Assembly (NCBI RefSeq): GCF_900156575.1
Contig: NZ_FTNY01000005.1
Location: 62,001 to 126,000, forward strand
Origin: Chryseobacterium shigense
Lineage (GTDB): Bacteria > Bacteroidota > Bacteroidia > Flavobacteriales > Weeksellaceae
Length of the DNA: 64,000 nt
Reading direction: 5' to 3'
In this document: positions 51,505 through 59,934 of the stretch, in pieces
Layout of the letters: every line of letters starts with the position of its first letter
Numbering within the stretch: the first letter of the stretch is position 1
Program-made: the position numbers and the translations under genes
Notes under the pieces: generated by a model
The model's input: only the letters and a program-made list of their open reading frames with translations
Databases searched by the model: none
What the model was told of the DNA's origin: nothing

Positions 51505-53718
51505 ATGAATCCCAGAGTTTTAGAATTATTAAAGAACCCCAAAAATATTCAGTCAGAAGATCTCGGTCTTTTGAAAGAAGAAATTCATGCATTTCCTTAT
51601 GTTCAAAACATCAGGGCACTTCACTTGTTTGGGGTACACCTTTATGATAAAGAAAACTATCAGAAAGAGCTTTCTACAACGGCGGCTTATACCACGGACA
51701 AGAAGCTTCTTTATCAGTTGATCAACGGAAAGATTCAGCGGGAACCAAAGCCTGAAGTCATAGAAGATAAAAAAACGTCTAAAACGATTGAAAAAGAGGC
51801 AAAATATTCCTATAAAGACAAAGCTTTCCCGATCAAAAGAGACCAGCCTTCTGAAAAGGAGCAGACCAAATATGAAGAGGCTGCCAGCATGATGCCGCCT
51901 GTTCAGGAAATCAGGCACATCCATGTCAACGGAGAAAGAAACCGGATACTCTTTGAAGGAGAAGAAAACTTCCTGGAGGAAACCAACTCTGAAATCATTG
52001 ACCTTGAATCTACACTGGAATCAGGGGTCATCGTAACTCAAAAAACGGAAACTGCTGCAAAAGATCTACAAGAAGAAGGTGTTCAGGTAGAAGAAACAAA
52101 AAAAAGTAAGCAGGAGGAAGAGTCAGAAGTGGGAGCAGAATTTACTCCGGAACTGATTGTTGATGAAAATAGTATTGATAGCCAGCCGGAAGAGCAGGAA
52201 ATCAATAAAGATGAAGATGTAAGCTTCCATGGAGTAGAAACAGAAAATAATGATAAGAACAATAGTGAAACTGGAGCAGAATTTACTCCGGAACTGATTG
52301 TTGATGAAAATAATATTGATAGCCAGCCGGAAGAGCAGAAGATCGATAAAGATGAAGACGTAAGTTTTCATGAAGTTGAAACCATCACTCCGGATCCGGA
52401 AGTTAAAGAAGGTGAGAAGCAACAGGAAAAAGTTGAAGAATCCGGAGTTGCCGAAAATGATCAGGATCTTGCCATTGTTGCTAAAGATGAAAGTACCGCT
52501 GAGCCCGATGCTGAAATAAGTTTCCACGGACTGGATCAGTTTCTGCCCGATGTTAAAATTCAGGGAAACAGTGATGACAAAGCAGTTGCTTCTGAAGTTT
52601 CCAAACCGAATGTGAATAAGCATGAGGAAGAAATGAGACGCCTGATCGAAGAAGTGGAGAAGAAGATGAAAGAGGCGCACTCAACTCCGAAGGATGAAGG
52701 CCAAGAGCCTGAAACCGCCGATCACGAGATCAGTTTTGCAGAAACACAGAATTTCCATTTCTGGTCCACTGAAAAAGAAGAATCTAAAGCTGAAGAATCT
52801 GTACCTGAACCCATAGAAGATAGTGCCATTCAGTCAGAATCCCTTGAAGAACCATTACAAGCAGAGCAAAAGGCTGACGAAAAGGAAAGCATTTCACAAG
52901 AAGTTTCTGCATGGAAACCCATGAGTCTGGAGTCTAATCTGCCCGATTCCATGATCAGTAAAGAGACTAAAGAAAATTTATCTAACACGGAAACTCCAAA
53001 ACAGCAGGCAGTTCCGGCGGCAAAGGACGATCATGAGGAAACAGCAGCACAAGCTCCCGAAGCTCCTCAAAAAGACATCCAAACAGCCTTAGGAGACAGC
53101 AGCCAGTTAGTTGTAGAAGAAATGCCTGAACAACTTACAATAGAAGAAGCTGAAGAAGTTAAAAGCTCTGAAGAAAGTACAGAAACAAAAACGCATAGAG
53201 GAGAAGAGGCTCCCGTTATGAATGTTTCTTTCTTTGGAACAGATATTTCAAGTTTATCAGTACAAAAAGCAGAAAAAGAAAAAACTATAGAAGACCCTGT
53301 TCAGGAAGTAAAAGCTCCAAATACGGCAAAAACAGCAGATGACAGCAATGTTCCAGGATTTATCAATACATGGCAAAGCTGGCTGAAAATAGACAGACCA
53401 GTAGAGGAAGAAGCCATTGCTGAGAAAAAAGTACAGGAAGCACCCATCCCGCCAGTTCAGGAGAAGGTTATTGAAGCTTTTATAGAAAACAATCCTAAGA
53501 TCAGTCAGTTAAGAGACGAAAGCACCTACGTTGTCAGAGAAAAAAATGATGACATCTCACACCTGATGACCGAAACACTTGCCAATCTCTACTTCGAACA
53601 GAAATTGTATACAAAAGCTATTAAAGCATTTGAAATCCTGATCAAGAAGACGCCTGAAAAAAAGGAGCACTTCCAATCTAAAATTAAAGAAATAAAAGAT
53701 TTCAGAAGCAAAAGCTAG
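51505..53718 (+). CDS. Large acidic repeat protein with N- and C-terminal helical domains
   Basis: 737 residues, one base after lptE stop. N-terminal 75 residues are helical and ordered (NPRVLELLKNPKNIQSEDLG ... KKLLYQLINGK). Residues about 100-650 are very acidic, rich in Glu, Gln and Ser, probably disordered. A 47-residue unit is repeated at 141-base spacing (starts at 52132 and 52273). The short motif (D/E/N)-(V/I)-S-F occurs at Ser240, 287, 339, 410 and 575. C-terminal 55 residues form a TPR-like pair (MTETLANLYFEQKLYTKAIKAFEILIKKTPEKKE). No signal peptide, so cytosolic. I do not recognise a family; a scaffold is plausible. Confidence 0.7.
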   Translation: MNPRVLELLKNPKNIQSEDLGLLKEEIHAFPYVQNIRALHLFGVHLYDKENYQKELSTTAAYTTDKKLLYQLINGKIQREPKPEVIEDKKTSKTIEKEAKYSYKDKAFPIKRDQPSEKEQTKYEEAASMMPPVQEIRHIHVNGERNRILFEGEENFLEETNSEIIDLESTLESGVIVTQKTETAAKDLQEEGVQVEETKKSKQEEESEVGAEFTPELIVDENSIDSQPEEQEINKDEDVSFHGVETENNDKNNSETGAEFTPELIVDENNIDSQPEEQKIDKDEDVSFHEVETITPDPEVKEGEKQQEKVEESGVAENDQDLAIVAKDESTAEPDAEISFHGLDQFLPDVKIQGNSDDKAVASEVSKPNVNKHEEEMRRLIEEVEKKMKEAHSTPKDEGQEPETADHEISFAETQNFHFWSTEKEESKAEESVPEPIEDSAIQSESLEEPLQAEQKADEKESISQEVSAWKPMSLESNLPDSMISKETKENLSNTETPKQQAVPAAKDDHEETAAQAPEAPQKDIQTALGDSSQLVVEEMPEQLTIEEAEEVKSSEESTETKTHRGEEAPVMNVSFFGTDISSLSVQKAEKEKTIEDPVQEVKAPNTAKTADDSNVPGFINTWQSWLKIDRPVEEEAIAEKKVQEAPIPPVQEKVIEAFIENNPKISQLRDESTYVVREKNDDISHLMTETLANLYFEQKLYTKAIKAFEILIKKTPEKKEHFQSKIKEIKDFRSKS
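52132..52384 (+). repeat. Two tandem copies of a 47-codon unit (period 141 bases)
   Basis: Copies begin at 52132 and 52273 with GGAGCAGAATTTACTCCGGA. The first 112 bases of each are nearly identical. The encoded phrase is AEFTPELIVDENxIDSQPEE. Confidence 0.85.
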
Positions 53719-53738
53719 AAAGGAATAAAAGATAAAGT

Positions 53739-53771
53739 AAAGGCTGAATACAGAAGTGTTCAGCCTTTGAT
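53739..53771. terminator. Terminator between the repeat-protein gene and DUF4126 gene
   Basis: AAAGGCTGAA/TTCAGCCTTT arms around a 10-base loop, in a convergent gap. Confidence 0.75.
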
Positions 53772-53773
53772 TT

Positions 53774-54382
53774 TTATATATTTTCTGGAGTATTTTTCCT
53801 GCCTCGTATCTTTCGCCAGGCTTTCCGGCCAAAAACAATAACCAGGATAATCAGAATCACGGCAAATACCGCTGCAATAACCGGTGCAGCCATTGCCAGT
53901 ACAGTCATAATGCCTGCTCCTGCCGTTTCAGTAGTTCCCACTACAGAATTTCCCAGACCTCCCGTGGTTGCTGTAGAAGCTGCCCGGATTCCGGCAAAGC
54001 CCGAACTGATCGTTGCTGCAGTTCCTCCCCCCGCAATTAAAGCAAGTGCCCACTGCGGAAAAGTTCCAAGATCTGCAAACTGGCTGGCAAATAAAACAGA
54101 GCCAGCCACAGTAGCCAAAGGTACTGAGAGGGTATCCAGCAGATGATCTACAAAAGGGATATAATACGTTAAAATTTCAGCAATAGTGGCAATACCGGTA
54201 GTAATAAGTGCCGGAAGCCCGGCAAGCCAGTCAAAATGTTCATTCATCGGAATCCAGTGAAAGTAAGAAGCAAGGCTTACGGCAAACATAGGCAGGAAAA
54301 CTCTGAAACCTGTTGCGGCAGCCAAACCGATGCCGATGAAGGCACTCAGGACATAAGAAAAATAGGGAACATGATCTAACAT
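53774..54382 (-). CDS. DUF4126 domain-containing membrane protein
   Basis: 202 residues, about four to five hydrophobic segments with many small residues (AASTATTGGLGNSVVGTTE, GAGIMTVLAMAAPVIAAVF), and a Lys/Arg-rich C-terminal tail. The IGIGLAAATGFRVFLPMF start and WLAGLPALITTGIATIAEILTYYIPFVD block match DUF4126. Function unknown. It stands alone. Confidence 0.8.
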   Translation of the reverse strand: MLDHVPYFSYVLSAFIGIGLAAATGFRVFLPMFAVSLASYFHWIPMNEHFDWLAGLPALITTGIATIAEILTYYIPFVDHLLDTLSVPLATVAGSVLFASQFADLGTFPQWALALIAGGGTAATISSGFAGIRAASTATTGGLGNSVVGTTETAGAGIMTVLAMAAPVIAAVFAVILIILVIVFGRKAWRKIRGRKNTPENI

Positions 54383-54474
54383 TTTAATTTTCAGATTTAT
54401 TGTTTCCCCTAAAATTACAAAAACTATGCAAGATTTTAGAAAAATTTATAACCTGTAAAATCATAGACAGCTTA

Positions 54475-54608
54475 TTTCCCACAGATTTCTCTGATTGCAC
54501 AGATATTTGTTCTGCATGAATAAAAGATGAGCTGTTAAAGTAAAAAGAAATGATTTCACAAAGAATTAAAGGCTCTTCTCTGTGAAAATCTGTACGTTCA
54601 GTGGGAAA
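54475..54608. repeat. Inverted pair of related short repeats in a gene-free gap
   Basis: The left arm (54475-54503) read on the minus strand and the right arm (54577-54607) read on the plus strand share the phrases ATCTGT, TCTGTG and GTGGGAAA. Spacing between phrases is about 10 bases, giving a loose periodic element. Confidence 0.45.
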
Positions 54609-54657
54609 GCATTACCATTGCATCGGTAAATTATTAAACTGTTACATTGTTTCCTGA

Positions 54658-55032
54658 TCAAGCCTTCTTCTGCATCTGGCAAAGCTTGAGAAACTGCTCT
54701 TCCACATCCTGAAACTTGGCAGGCAATTCAGAAGAAACCCAAAACATCATCGCCAGTGTTTTCTCTCCGAAAGCCTCTTTATATACCTCCTTATTCAAGC
54801 GGTAACACTCCCTTAAAAGTCTCTTCACTCTATTTCTGTGCACCGCTTTCTTGAAATATCTTTTGGAAACAGAAACCCCGAACTTATGGTTTTCGATCGG
54901 TAAATTGGGTTTGTCCTTCAGAATAATGATTCTTAGATTTCCGCAACTCCTCCATTTACCTTTGTCAAAAAGTAAAGCGATCTCAGTGTTTTTTTTGAGT
55001 TTTTCTTCTCTGGAGTATTTGAAGTTTTGCAT
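54658..55032 (-). CDS. rnpA: Ribonuclease P protein component
   Basis: 124 residues. The RNase P protein signature is visible: KFGVSVSKRYFKKAVHRNRVKRLLRECYRLNK, with the RNR basic cluster. Start MQNFKYSREEKLKKNTEIALLFDKGK is typical of Bacteroidota. It helps the RNA subunit to bind pre-tRNA for 5' trimming. The ATG overlaps the last base of the tcdA stop. rpmH, its neighbour in most bacteria, is not adjacent here. Confidence 0.93.
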   Translation of the reverse strand: MQNFKYSREEKLKKNTEIALLFDKGKWRSCGNLRIIILKDKPNLPIENHKFGVSVSKRYFKKAVHRNRVKRLLRECYRLNKEVYKEAFGEKTLAMMFWVSSELPAKFQDVEEQFLKLCQMQKKA

Positions 55033-55757
55033 TAATCTTGTTTCACTAAATAATTAATCACTTCAGCTGCTGCATACAATCCGAAAATTGCAGGAATATA
55101 GCTTACCGTGCCGTAGAAAGATCTTTTATAATTAGCTCCATCGGTCAATTTCAGGCTTTCTTCCTGTTGAAGTTCGTTGGAAAAAACACATCTGAAGCCC
55201 TTGTTGATATTTTCTTTTTTAAGTCTTTTTCTGATTTGTCTGGCAAGAAAACAATTTTGCGTCTTGCTGATGTCCCTTACCATTACTTTACTCGGATCCG
55301 TTTTTCCGCCAGCTCCCATAGAACTGATGAGTTTTATTTTTTTCCTTTTGGCCGCTTTAATTAAACATAGCTTGGGAGTAATGCTGTCGATGCAGTCCAG
55401 AATATAATTGAACTTATCCGATTCAAGAACTTCATCCATCCTTTCCGGATTAAGAAATTCATTGATTTTCTTCAGATTAAGCCCGGGGTTGATGTCCAAG
55501 AGTCTTTCCGCCACCACTTCCACCTTGTGCTTTCCAACGGTGGAATGTAAGGCAGGCAACTGTCTGTTGATATTGGTGATATCTACCGTATCGCCATCCA
55601 CAATCGTCATATTTCCAACACCTGATCTGGCTAAAAATTCTGCAGCAAAAGAACCTACTCCTCCTAATCCTATCACCAGGACATTTGCCTTATTAAGTTT
55701 TTCTAAACCTTCTTCTTTGATCAGGAGCTCCGTTCTCTCCAGCCAGTACTTATCCAT
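55032..55757 (-). CDS. tcdA: tRNA threonylcarbamoyladenosine dehydratase
   Basis: 241 residues of the ThiF/E1-like adenylating family. ATP motif VLVIGLGGVGSFAAEFLARSGVG (about 26-48), then DGDTVDITNINRQLPALHSTVGK, catalytic block NYILDCIDSITPKLCLI. TcdA (CsdL) converts t6A37 to cyclic ct6A in ANN-decoding tRNAs. Ends at the rnpA start and begins inside the end of tatD. Confidence 0.88.
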   Translation of the reverse strand: MDKYWLERTELLIKEEGLEKLNKANVLVIGLGGVGSFAAEFLARSGVGNMTIVDGDTVDITNINRQLPALHSTVGKHKVEVVAERLLDINPGLNLKKINEFLNPERMDEVLESDKFNYILDCIDSITPKLCLIKAAKRKKIKLISSMGAGGKTDPSKVMVRDISKTQNCFLARQIRKRLKKENINKGFRCVFSNELQQEESLKLTDGANYKRSFYGTVSYIPAIFGLYAAAEVINYLVKQD

Positions 55758-56376
55758 TCTTTATCGTGTCTAAATTTTCTAAAATCTGTTCATTCAGCTT
55801 TTCCAAAGAAACGCCCTTTAATTCTGAAACTTTTGAATATAATTCTTCAATAGCAAAACATTCATTATCAGTTTCTAAAAAGATTTTATCTAAGGGGGTA
55901 TTCCTTATAATATCCTGCAAAGATAAATGATACAAAACAGCTTTTCCAAAACTCAAATAAAAATTATTCTTCAGCAGGTCTTCAGCGATCCGTTGTTTTT
56001 TGTTAAAACCATGAATAATAACCGGTTGTTCGGCTTTCTTGGTTAAAGAAATAACCTCATAAAACTTTCTTACACAGTGAATAATCAAGGGTTTCCTGAT
56101 CTCATTGGAAATATGGATTTGTCTTAAAAATACTTGCTCCTGAACCTTTTGAGGAACACGCACTATTGAATCCAATCCACATTCTCCGATCGCCAGACAG
56201 TTTTCTGAAATATTTGATTCCAGCCAATCAAACTGTTCCTCCAGAGAATCTACAGCAATATCTTTAGGATGTATACCAATGGAATAGGCACAGTCCGGAG
56301 GAGCCATTCCAAGGTCAATATTGTAAATCCCATCCAGAATATTTTTCTTATGATGGTGAAAATCAAAAAAATCCAT
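55750..56376 (-). CDS. TatD family metal-dependent hydrolase
   Basis: 208 residues, short for TatD (about 260). Metal ligands in FFDFHHHK (two His near residues 7-9), IGECGLDSI (Glu), LIIHCVRKF and VIIHGFNKK (His each) and FLETDNE (Asp). Family members are 3'-5' exo/endonucleases or deoxyribonucleases; substrate here is unknown. A -7 box TACTTTTGT at 56379-56387 stands directly before the ATG. First gene of tatD-tcdA-rnpA, with the stop overlapping tcdA by eight bases. Confidence 0.8.
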   Translation of the reverse strand: MDFFDFHHHKKNILDGIYNIDLGMAPPDCAYSIGIHPKDIAVDSLEEQFDWLESNISENCLAIGECGLDSIVRVPQKVQEQVFLRQIHISNEIRKPLIIHCVRKFYEVISLTKKAEQPVIIHGFNKKQRIAEDLLKNNFYLSFGKAVLYHLSLQDIIRNTPLDKIFLETDNECFAIEELYSKVSELKGVSLEKLNEQILENLDTIKNG

Positions 56377-56378
56377 TC

Positions 56379-56387
56379 ACAAAAGTA
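56379..56387 (-). promoter_or_regulatory. -7 box of tatD-tcdA-rnpA (TACTTTTGT)
   Basis: Ends two bases upstream of the tatD ATG, implying a leaderless or very short mRNA leader. Confidence 0.5.
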
Positions 56388-56417
56388 CGATTATCTAGAA
56401 AATTAATTTAAAATTAT

Positions 56418-56431
56418 TAAACGAACGTTTA
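56418..56431. promoter_or_regulatory. Palindromic operator TAAACG-AA-CGTTTA of the TetR regulator
   Basis: Perfect 6-2-6 dyad between the divergent tatD and TetR genes, within an AT-rich frame that is also partly symmetrical. A TAACTTTAC box (56451-56459) for the TetR gene lies 20 bases downstream. Placement fits autorepression. Confidence 0.6.
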
Positions 56432-56474
56432 TAATTGTGTTAAAAATTTCTTAACTTTACTCAAAGTGCACTTC

Positions 56475-57104
56475 ATGAGAAAAAAATTTACGGAAAAACA
56501 GATCCATATACTGGATATTGCTGAGGAACTTATCGCCAAAAAAGGGTATGAGGGAACTTCGGTAAGAGATATCTGTTCCAAGGCCAACATCAATGTGGCA
56601 ATGATTTCCTACTACTTCGGTTCAAAAGAAAAAATGATGTCTTACCTATATCAGTACAGGGTGCTGAAAACAAGAGAGAATTTTTCAGAATTTGCAGATA
56701 CCATCAAAGATGGAAAGCCGGAAATGCAGCTCAGAGAAATCATTAAATATATTGTGTCCCAGCTATTCAAATACAATTATTTTCATGGGTTTGTTACTCA
56801 GGAACTCAGGCATACCGAGAACTTAAAAGATGAGCTGCTGGATTTCTATCAGCTGTTTGTAAAGAAACTTGATGATGTGATCAAAAAAGGAGTTGCTTCC
56901 GGAGTATTCACTTTTACTCCGAAACCTGAGGATATCCTGACCATGATTATAGGTTCTACATTATTTGTCATCAGAAATAAAAATTTCTATGAGCTCTACG
57001 TACCAAGTAAAAATGAAGAAGCTTACACCAAAGAAGCAGAGAAAAAAGTGAGAATGAATCTTTTAGTTAGTGTTTTTGCGATTTTGGGATACGCTGCAGA
57101 CTAA
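56475..57104 (+). CDS. TetR/AcrR family transcriptional regulator
   Basis: About 209 residues. N-terminal helix-turn-helix: ILDIAEELIAKKGYEGTSVRDICSKANINVAMISYYFGSKEKMMSYLYQY is the TetR DNA-binding domain in order. The C-terminal ligand domain has no pattern I can tie to a compound. ATG at 56475 preferred over GTG 56466. A palindromic operator lies upstream. No efflux pump is next to it, so the regulated genes are elsewhere or are the neighbours. Confidence 0.9.
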   Translation: MRKKFTEKQIHILDIAEELIAKKGYEGTSVRDICSKANINVAMISYYFGSKEKMMSYLYQYRVLKTRENFSEFADTIKDGKPEMQLREIIKYIVSQLFKYNYFHGFVTQELRHTENLKDELLDFYQLFVKKLDDVIKKGVASGVFTFTPKPEDILTMIIGSTLFVIRNKNFYELYVPSKNEEAYTKEAEKKVRMNLLVSVFAILGYAAD

Positions 57105-57151
57105 ATTTACGTTAAATATTCATAAAAAAAAATCTATTGACAAAAAAGTTA

Positions 57152-57160
57152 TATTTTTGC
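57152..57160 (+). promoter_or_regulatory. -7 box of bamD (TATTTTTGC)
   Basis: TAnnTTTG match; leader of about 45 bases to the ATG at 57208. Confidence 0.55.
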
Positions 57161-57207
57161 AAATTAGTAAATCGGCCCTATAATCCGAAAACTGTTGAAT
57201 TTTTTAT

Positions 57208-58203
57208 ATGAAAAAATATATTTTAGGTCTTTTTGCTGTGGCAGTTGTTTCCTCATGCGTAAGCCAACAGGAAAGAGCAATGAAGAGTGCTGACAAGAAT
57301 TTTATCTTAAAGGCAGCTAATGATAATTTTACCAAAAAGAAATGGAAAAATGCATTGGCTCTATATGACAGGTTGACCAACCTCGTAGCAGGAACAGATG
57401 ATTTTCCTAACGTAGGTTTTAATACTGCTTATGCTAATTACTATGACAAGAGTTATAAACTGGCAGGACATCAGTTTAAAAACTTCGCAGTCAACTTTCC
57501 AAAAGATCCTAGAGCAGAAGAAGCAGCCTATATGTCTGCATTATGCTACTATGAAGGTTCTATGGATTATAATCTAGACCAGTCTACTACAGAAACGGCG
57601 ATCAATGAACTTCAGGATTTCCTGACCAATTATCCCAACTCTGAAAGATCTAAAAATATCGGTCAGCTGGTTGACGAACTGTCTTATAAACTGGAATTCA
57701 AAGCATATGAGAATGCCAGACAGTATTTCAAGATGGGTGAATACAAAGCGGCTAACGTAGCGATGGAAAATGTACTAGAAGATTTTCCAAGTACAAAACT
57801 TCGTCCGAAAATTTATGATTTTATCATGAAATCTCGTTACGAACTGGCTGTGAAATCCGTCTATGAACTTAAAGACGAACGTATCGAAAGCGCACTGGCT
57901 TATACAAAACTCGTGGAAAAAGAACTCCCGAATACAGAGTACTCCAAAACAGCAACAGATCTGAGAGGAAAACTGGAAAAAGAAAAGGAAAACTTTGTGG
58001 TTGTTAAAAAACAAACAGAAGCAAGAATTGCGGCATTAACGATAAGACAGAAAAAGGAGGCTGAAAAAGTGGCTGAGAAAAGTAAAACTGAGCAGCAAAT
58101 CAAAGATCAGATCAGTAATGAGAAGAAGGCAATGCAGATGCAGAGGGACAGTGCGGCACTTCAGACCCCTCCACCAGCTGCCACTTTCAAAATCCAAAGA
58201 TAA
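57208..58203 (+). CDS. bamD: Outer membrane protein assembly factor BamD
   Basis: 331 residues. Lipoprotein signal with lipobox VSSC (Cys about 17); then five TPR-like repeats (NFTKKKWKNALALYDRL, YYDKSYKLAGHQFKNFAVNFPKDPRAEEAAYM, AINELQDFLTNYPNSERSKN, YENARQYFKMGEYKAANVAMENVL, IESALAYTKLVEKELPNTEYSK). A Lys/Glu-rich coiled tail follows, longer than in E. coli BamD (about 245). Part of the BAM complex that folds beta-barrels. Confidence 0.92.
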   Translation: MKKYILGLFAVAVVSSCVSQQERAMKSADKNFILKAANDNFTKKKWKNALALYDRLTNLVAGTDDFPNVGFNTAYANYYDKSYKLAGHQFKNFAVNFPKDPRAEEAAYMSALCYYEGSMDYNLDQSTTETAINELQDFLTNYPNSERSKNIGQLVDELSYKLEFKAYENARQYFKMGEYKAANVAMENVLEDFPSTKLRPKIYDFIMKSRYELAVKSVYELKDERIESALAYTKLVEKELPNTEYSKTATDLRGKLEKEKENFVVVKKQTEARIAALTIRQKKEAEKVAEKSKTEQQIKDQISNEKKAMQMQRDSAALQTPPPAATFKIQR

Positions 58204-58207
58204 TTCG

Positions 58208-58216
58208 TAAATTTGC
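58208..58216 (+). promoter_or_regulatory. -7 box of rpoZ (TAAATTTGC)
   Basis: TAnnTTTG match immediately after the bamD stop, so rpoZ can be made apart from bamD. Confidence 0.5.
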
Positions 58217-58245
58217 CGTCTTATTAATAAAATAATTTTCTCAAA

Positions 58246-58569
58246 ATGAGTGTAAAAGATACAAAAGCAGAAGTAAATACTATTACTTACGATAAAGACA
58301 AGATTGAAGATAAAGTAGGTTCAATCTATGAAGCTATTGTTATCATGGGAAAGAGAGCAGAGCAGATCAATGCGGAGATCCGTACGGAACTTCACAATAA
58401 ATTGGACGAATTTGCTGTGCACAATTCTACATTGGAAGAAGTTTTCGAAAACAGAGAGCAGATAGAAATCTCTAAACATTACGAAAAACTTCCTAAGCCT
58501 ACTTCTATTGCTATCGAAGAATGGCTGAATGAAGATATCTATTTCAGAAAGACAGAAGACAGAAAGTAA
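58246..58569 (+). CDS. rpoZ: DNA-directed RNA polymerase omega subunit (Bacteroidota type)
   Basis: 107 residues. The core phrase GSIYEAIVIMGKRAEQINAEIRTELHNKLDEF corresponds to the omega fold (helix with the AxxRARQI-type motif), while the C-terminal part (LPKPTSIAIEEWLNEDIYF) is specific to Bacteroidota. Stabilises the beta' subunit. The position bamD-rpoZ-coaBC is typical of these genomes. Confidence 0.9.
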   Translation: MSVKDTKAEVNTITYDKDKIEDKVGSIYEAIVIMGKRAEQINAEIRTELHNKLDEFAVHNSTLEEVFENREQIEISKHYEKLPKPTSIAIEEWLNEDIYFRKTEDRK

Positions 58570-58592
58570 TTATTTTTGTTTTTAATCATATG

Positions 58593-58627
58593 AAGGTCAT
58601 AAGGGAATTCAATTCTTTTATGACCTT
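58593..58627 (+). terminator. Terminator of rpoZ
   Basis: AAGGTCATAA/TTATGACCTT arms around a 15-base loop, followed by TGTC. Confidence 0.65.
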
Positions 58628-58692
58628 TGTCTGTTTATATCCGGCTTTGTGCGAAAAAATAAGTAATTTAGTATTTCAAAAATTAAAACTAA

Positions 58693-59898
58693 ATGAGTGT
58701 TTCCGGTAAAAAGATACTTATCGCTGTTTCCGGTGGAATTGCGGCCTATAAAATTCATTTCCTCATCAGAGATTTTGTGAAAAAAGGAGCCGAAATTCAG
58801 GTGATCATGACTCCCGATGCAGAACAGTTTGTAACAAAACTAAGTCTTTCAACCCTTTCAAAAAAACCTGTTTATTCAGATTTTTATGGAGACAACGGTA
58901 CCTGGAACAGTCATGTAGAAATGGCCTTATGGGCAGATGTGATGATCATGGCTCCATGTACAGCCAATACATTAGCCAAAATGATGCACGGAATGTGTGA
59001 TAATCTGGTTATTGCCACCTATATGTCTGCCAAATGCCCGGTGTTTATTGCTCCGGCGATGGATTTGGATATGTATGCACATCCTTCCACCAAACAAAAC
59101 CTTGAGATGGCGGAAGATTACGGACATTGTATCATCCCTGCTGAAACAGGTGAGCTTGCCAGTGGATTGGTAGGGCAAGGTAGAATGGCAGAACCTGGCA
59201 CCATTGTTAAAACCATTGAGAATTTTTTTACTTCCGGAAATCATATCAAAAGTCTGGCAGGAAAAACAGTATTAATCACAGCCGGACCTACCTATGAAGC
59301 GCTTGATCCCGTAAGATTTATCGGAAATCATTCTTCAGGTAAAATGGGCTTTTCTTTGGCTGAAGAAGCCTCCAAAAGAGGCGCCAGAGTTATTCTGATC
59401 TCCGGCCCCAGTGCTCAGACAACCGAAGATAGAAATATAGAACTTCATAAAGTGACCTCTGCAAAAGAAATGCTGGCCAAAGTTTTTGAATTCTATGACC
59501 ATATCGATATCGGTATTGCCAGTGCTGCAGTCGCAGATTATGCTCCAAAAGAGGTAGCAAAAGAGAAAATTAAAAAGAATGATGAAAATTTAACCCTTGA
59601 ACTGGTTAAAAATCCTGACATTCTCAAAACAATGGGGGAAAAGAAAACCCATCAGTTTCTTGTAGGTTTTGCCCTGGAAACCCAGAATGAAGAAGAAAAT
59701 GCCAAAGGAAAACTGGAAAAGAAAAACCTTGATATGATCGTTCTGAACTCCCTGCGCGATGAAGGGGCAGGCTTTAAAAACGACACCAATAAAATCAAGA
59801 TACTGACCACAACCGAAAAAAAAGAATTTGACCTTAAATCCAAAGATAAAGTAGCCATAGATATTCTGGATTTTGTTGAGGCTCAACTTTTAAAATAA
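58693..59898 (+). CDS. coaBC: Phosphopantothenoylcysteine decarboxylase / phosphopantothenate-cysteine ligase
   Basis: 401 residues, both halves of the bifunctional coenzyme A enzyme. N-terminal CoaC flavoprotein: AVSGGIAAYKIHFLIRDF, the His of NSHVEMALWAD, and CPVFIAPAMDLDMY. C-terminal CoaB: LITAGPTYEALDPVRFIGNHSSGKMGFSLAEEA, SAAVADYAPKEVAKEKIKKN and LVKNPDIL. Makes 4'-phosphopantetheine from phosphopantothenate, cysteine and CTP. Confidence 0.95.
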   Translation: MSVSGKKILIAVSGGIAAYKIHFLIRDFVKKGAEIQVIMTPDAEQFVTKLSLSTLSKKPVYSDFYGDNGTWNSHVEMALWADVMIMAPCTANTLAKMMHGMCDNLVIATYMSAKCPVFIAPAMDLDMYAHPSTKQNLEMAEDYGHCIIPAETGELASGLVGQGRMAEPGTIVKTIENFFTSGNHIKSLAGKTVLITAGPTYEALDPVRFIGNHSSGKMGFSLAEEASKRGARVILISGPSAQTTEDRNIELHKVTSAKEMLAKVFEFYDHIDIGIASAAVADYAPKEVAKEKIKKNDENLTLELVKNPDILKTMGEKKTHQFLVGFALETQNEEENAKGKLEKKNLDMIVLNSLRDEGAGFKNDTNKIKILTTTEKKEFDLKSKDKVAIDILDFVEAQLLK

Positions 59899-59934
59899 TT
59901 TTAATAAATTTCCGTTCTCAATTTTTAATAGATA

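Noticed and set aside
52132..52384. CRISPR-like direct repeats
   Set aside because: Only two copies, in frame within a coding sequence, with the period equal to 47 codons; this is a protein repeat.
57137..57142. Sigma-70-like TTGACA -35 element before bamD
   Set aside because: Spacing to the -7 box is 12 bases, too short for either the sigma-70 or the Bacteroidota arrangement.
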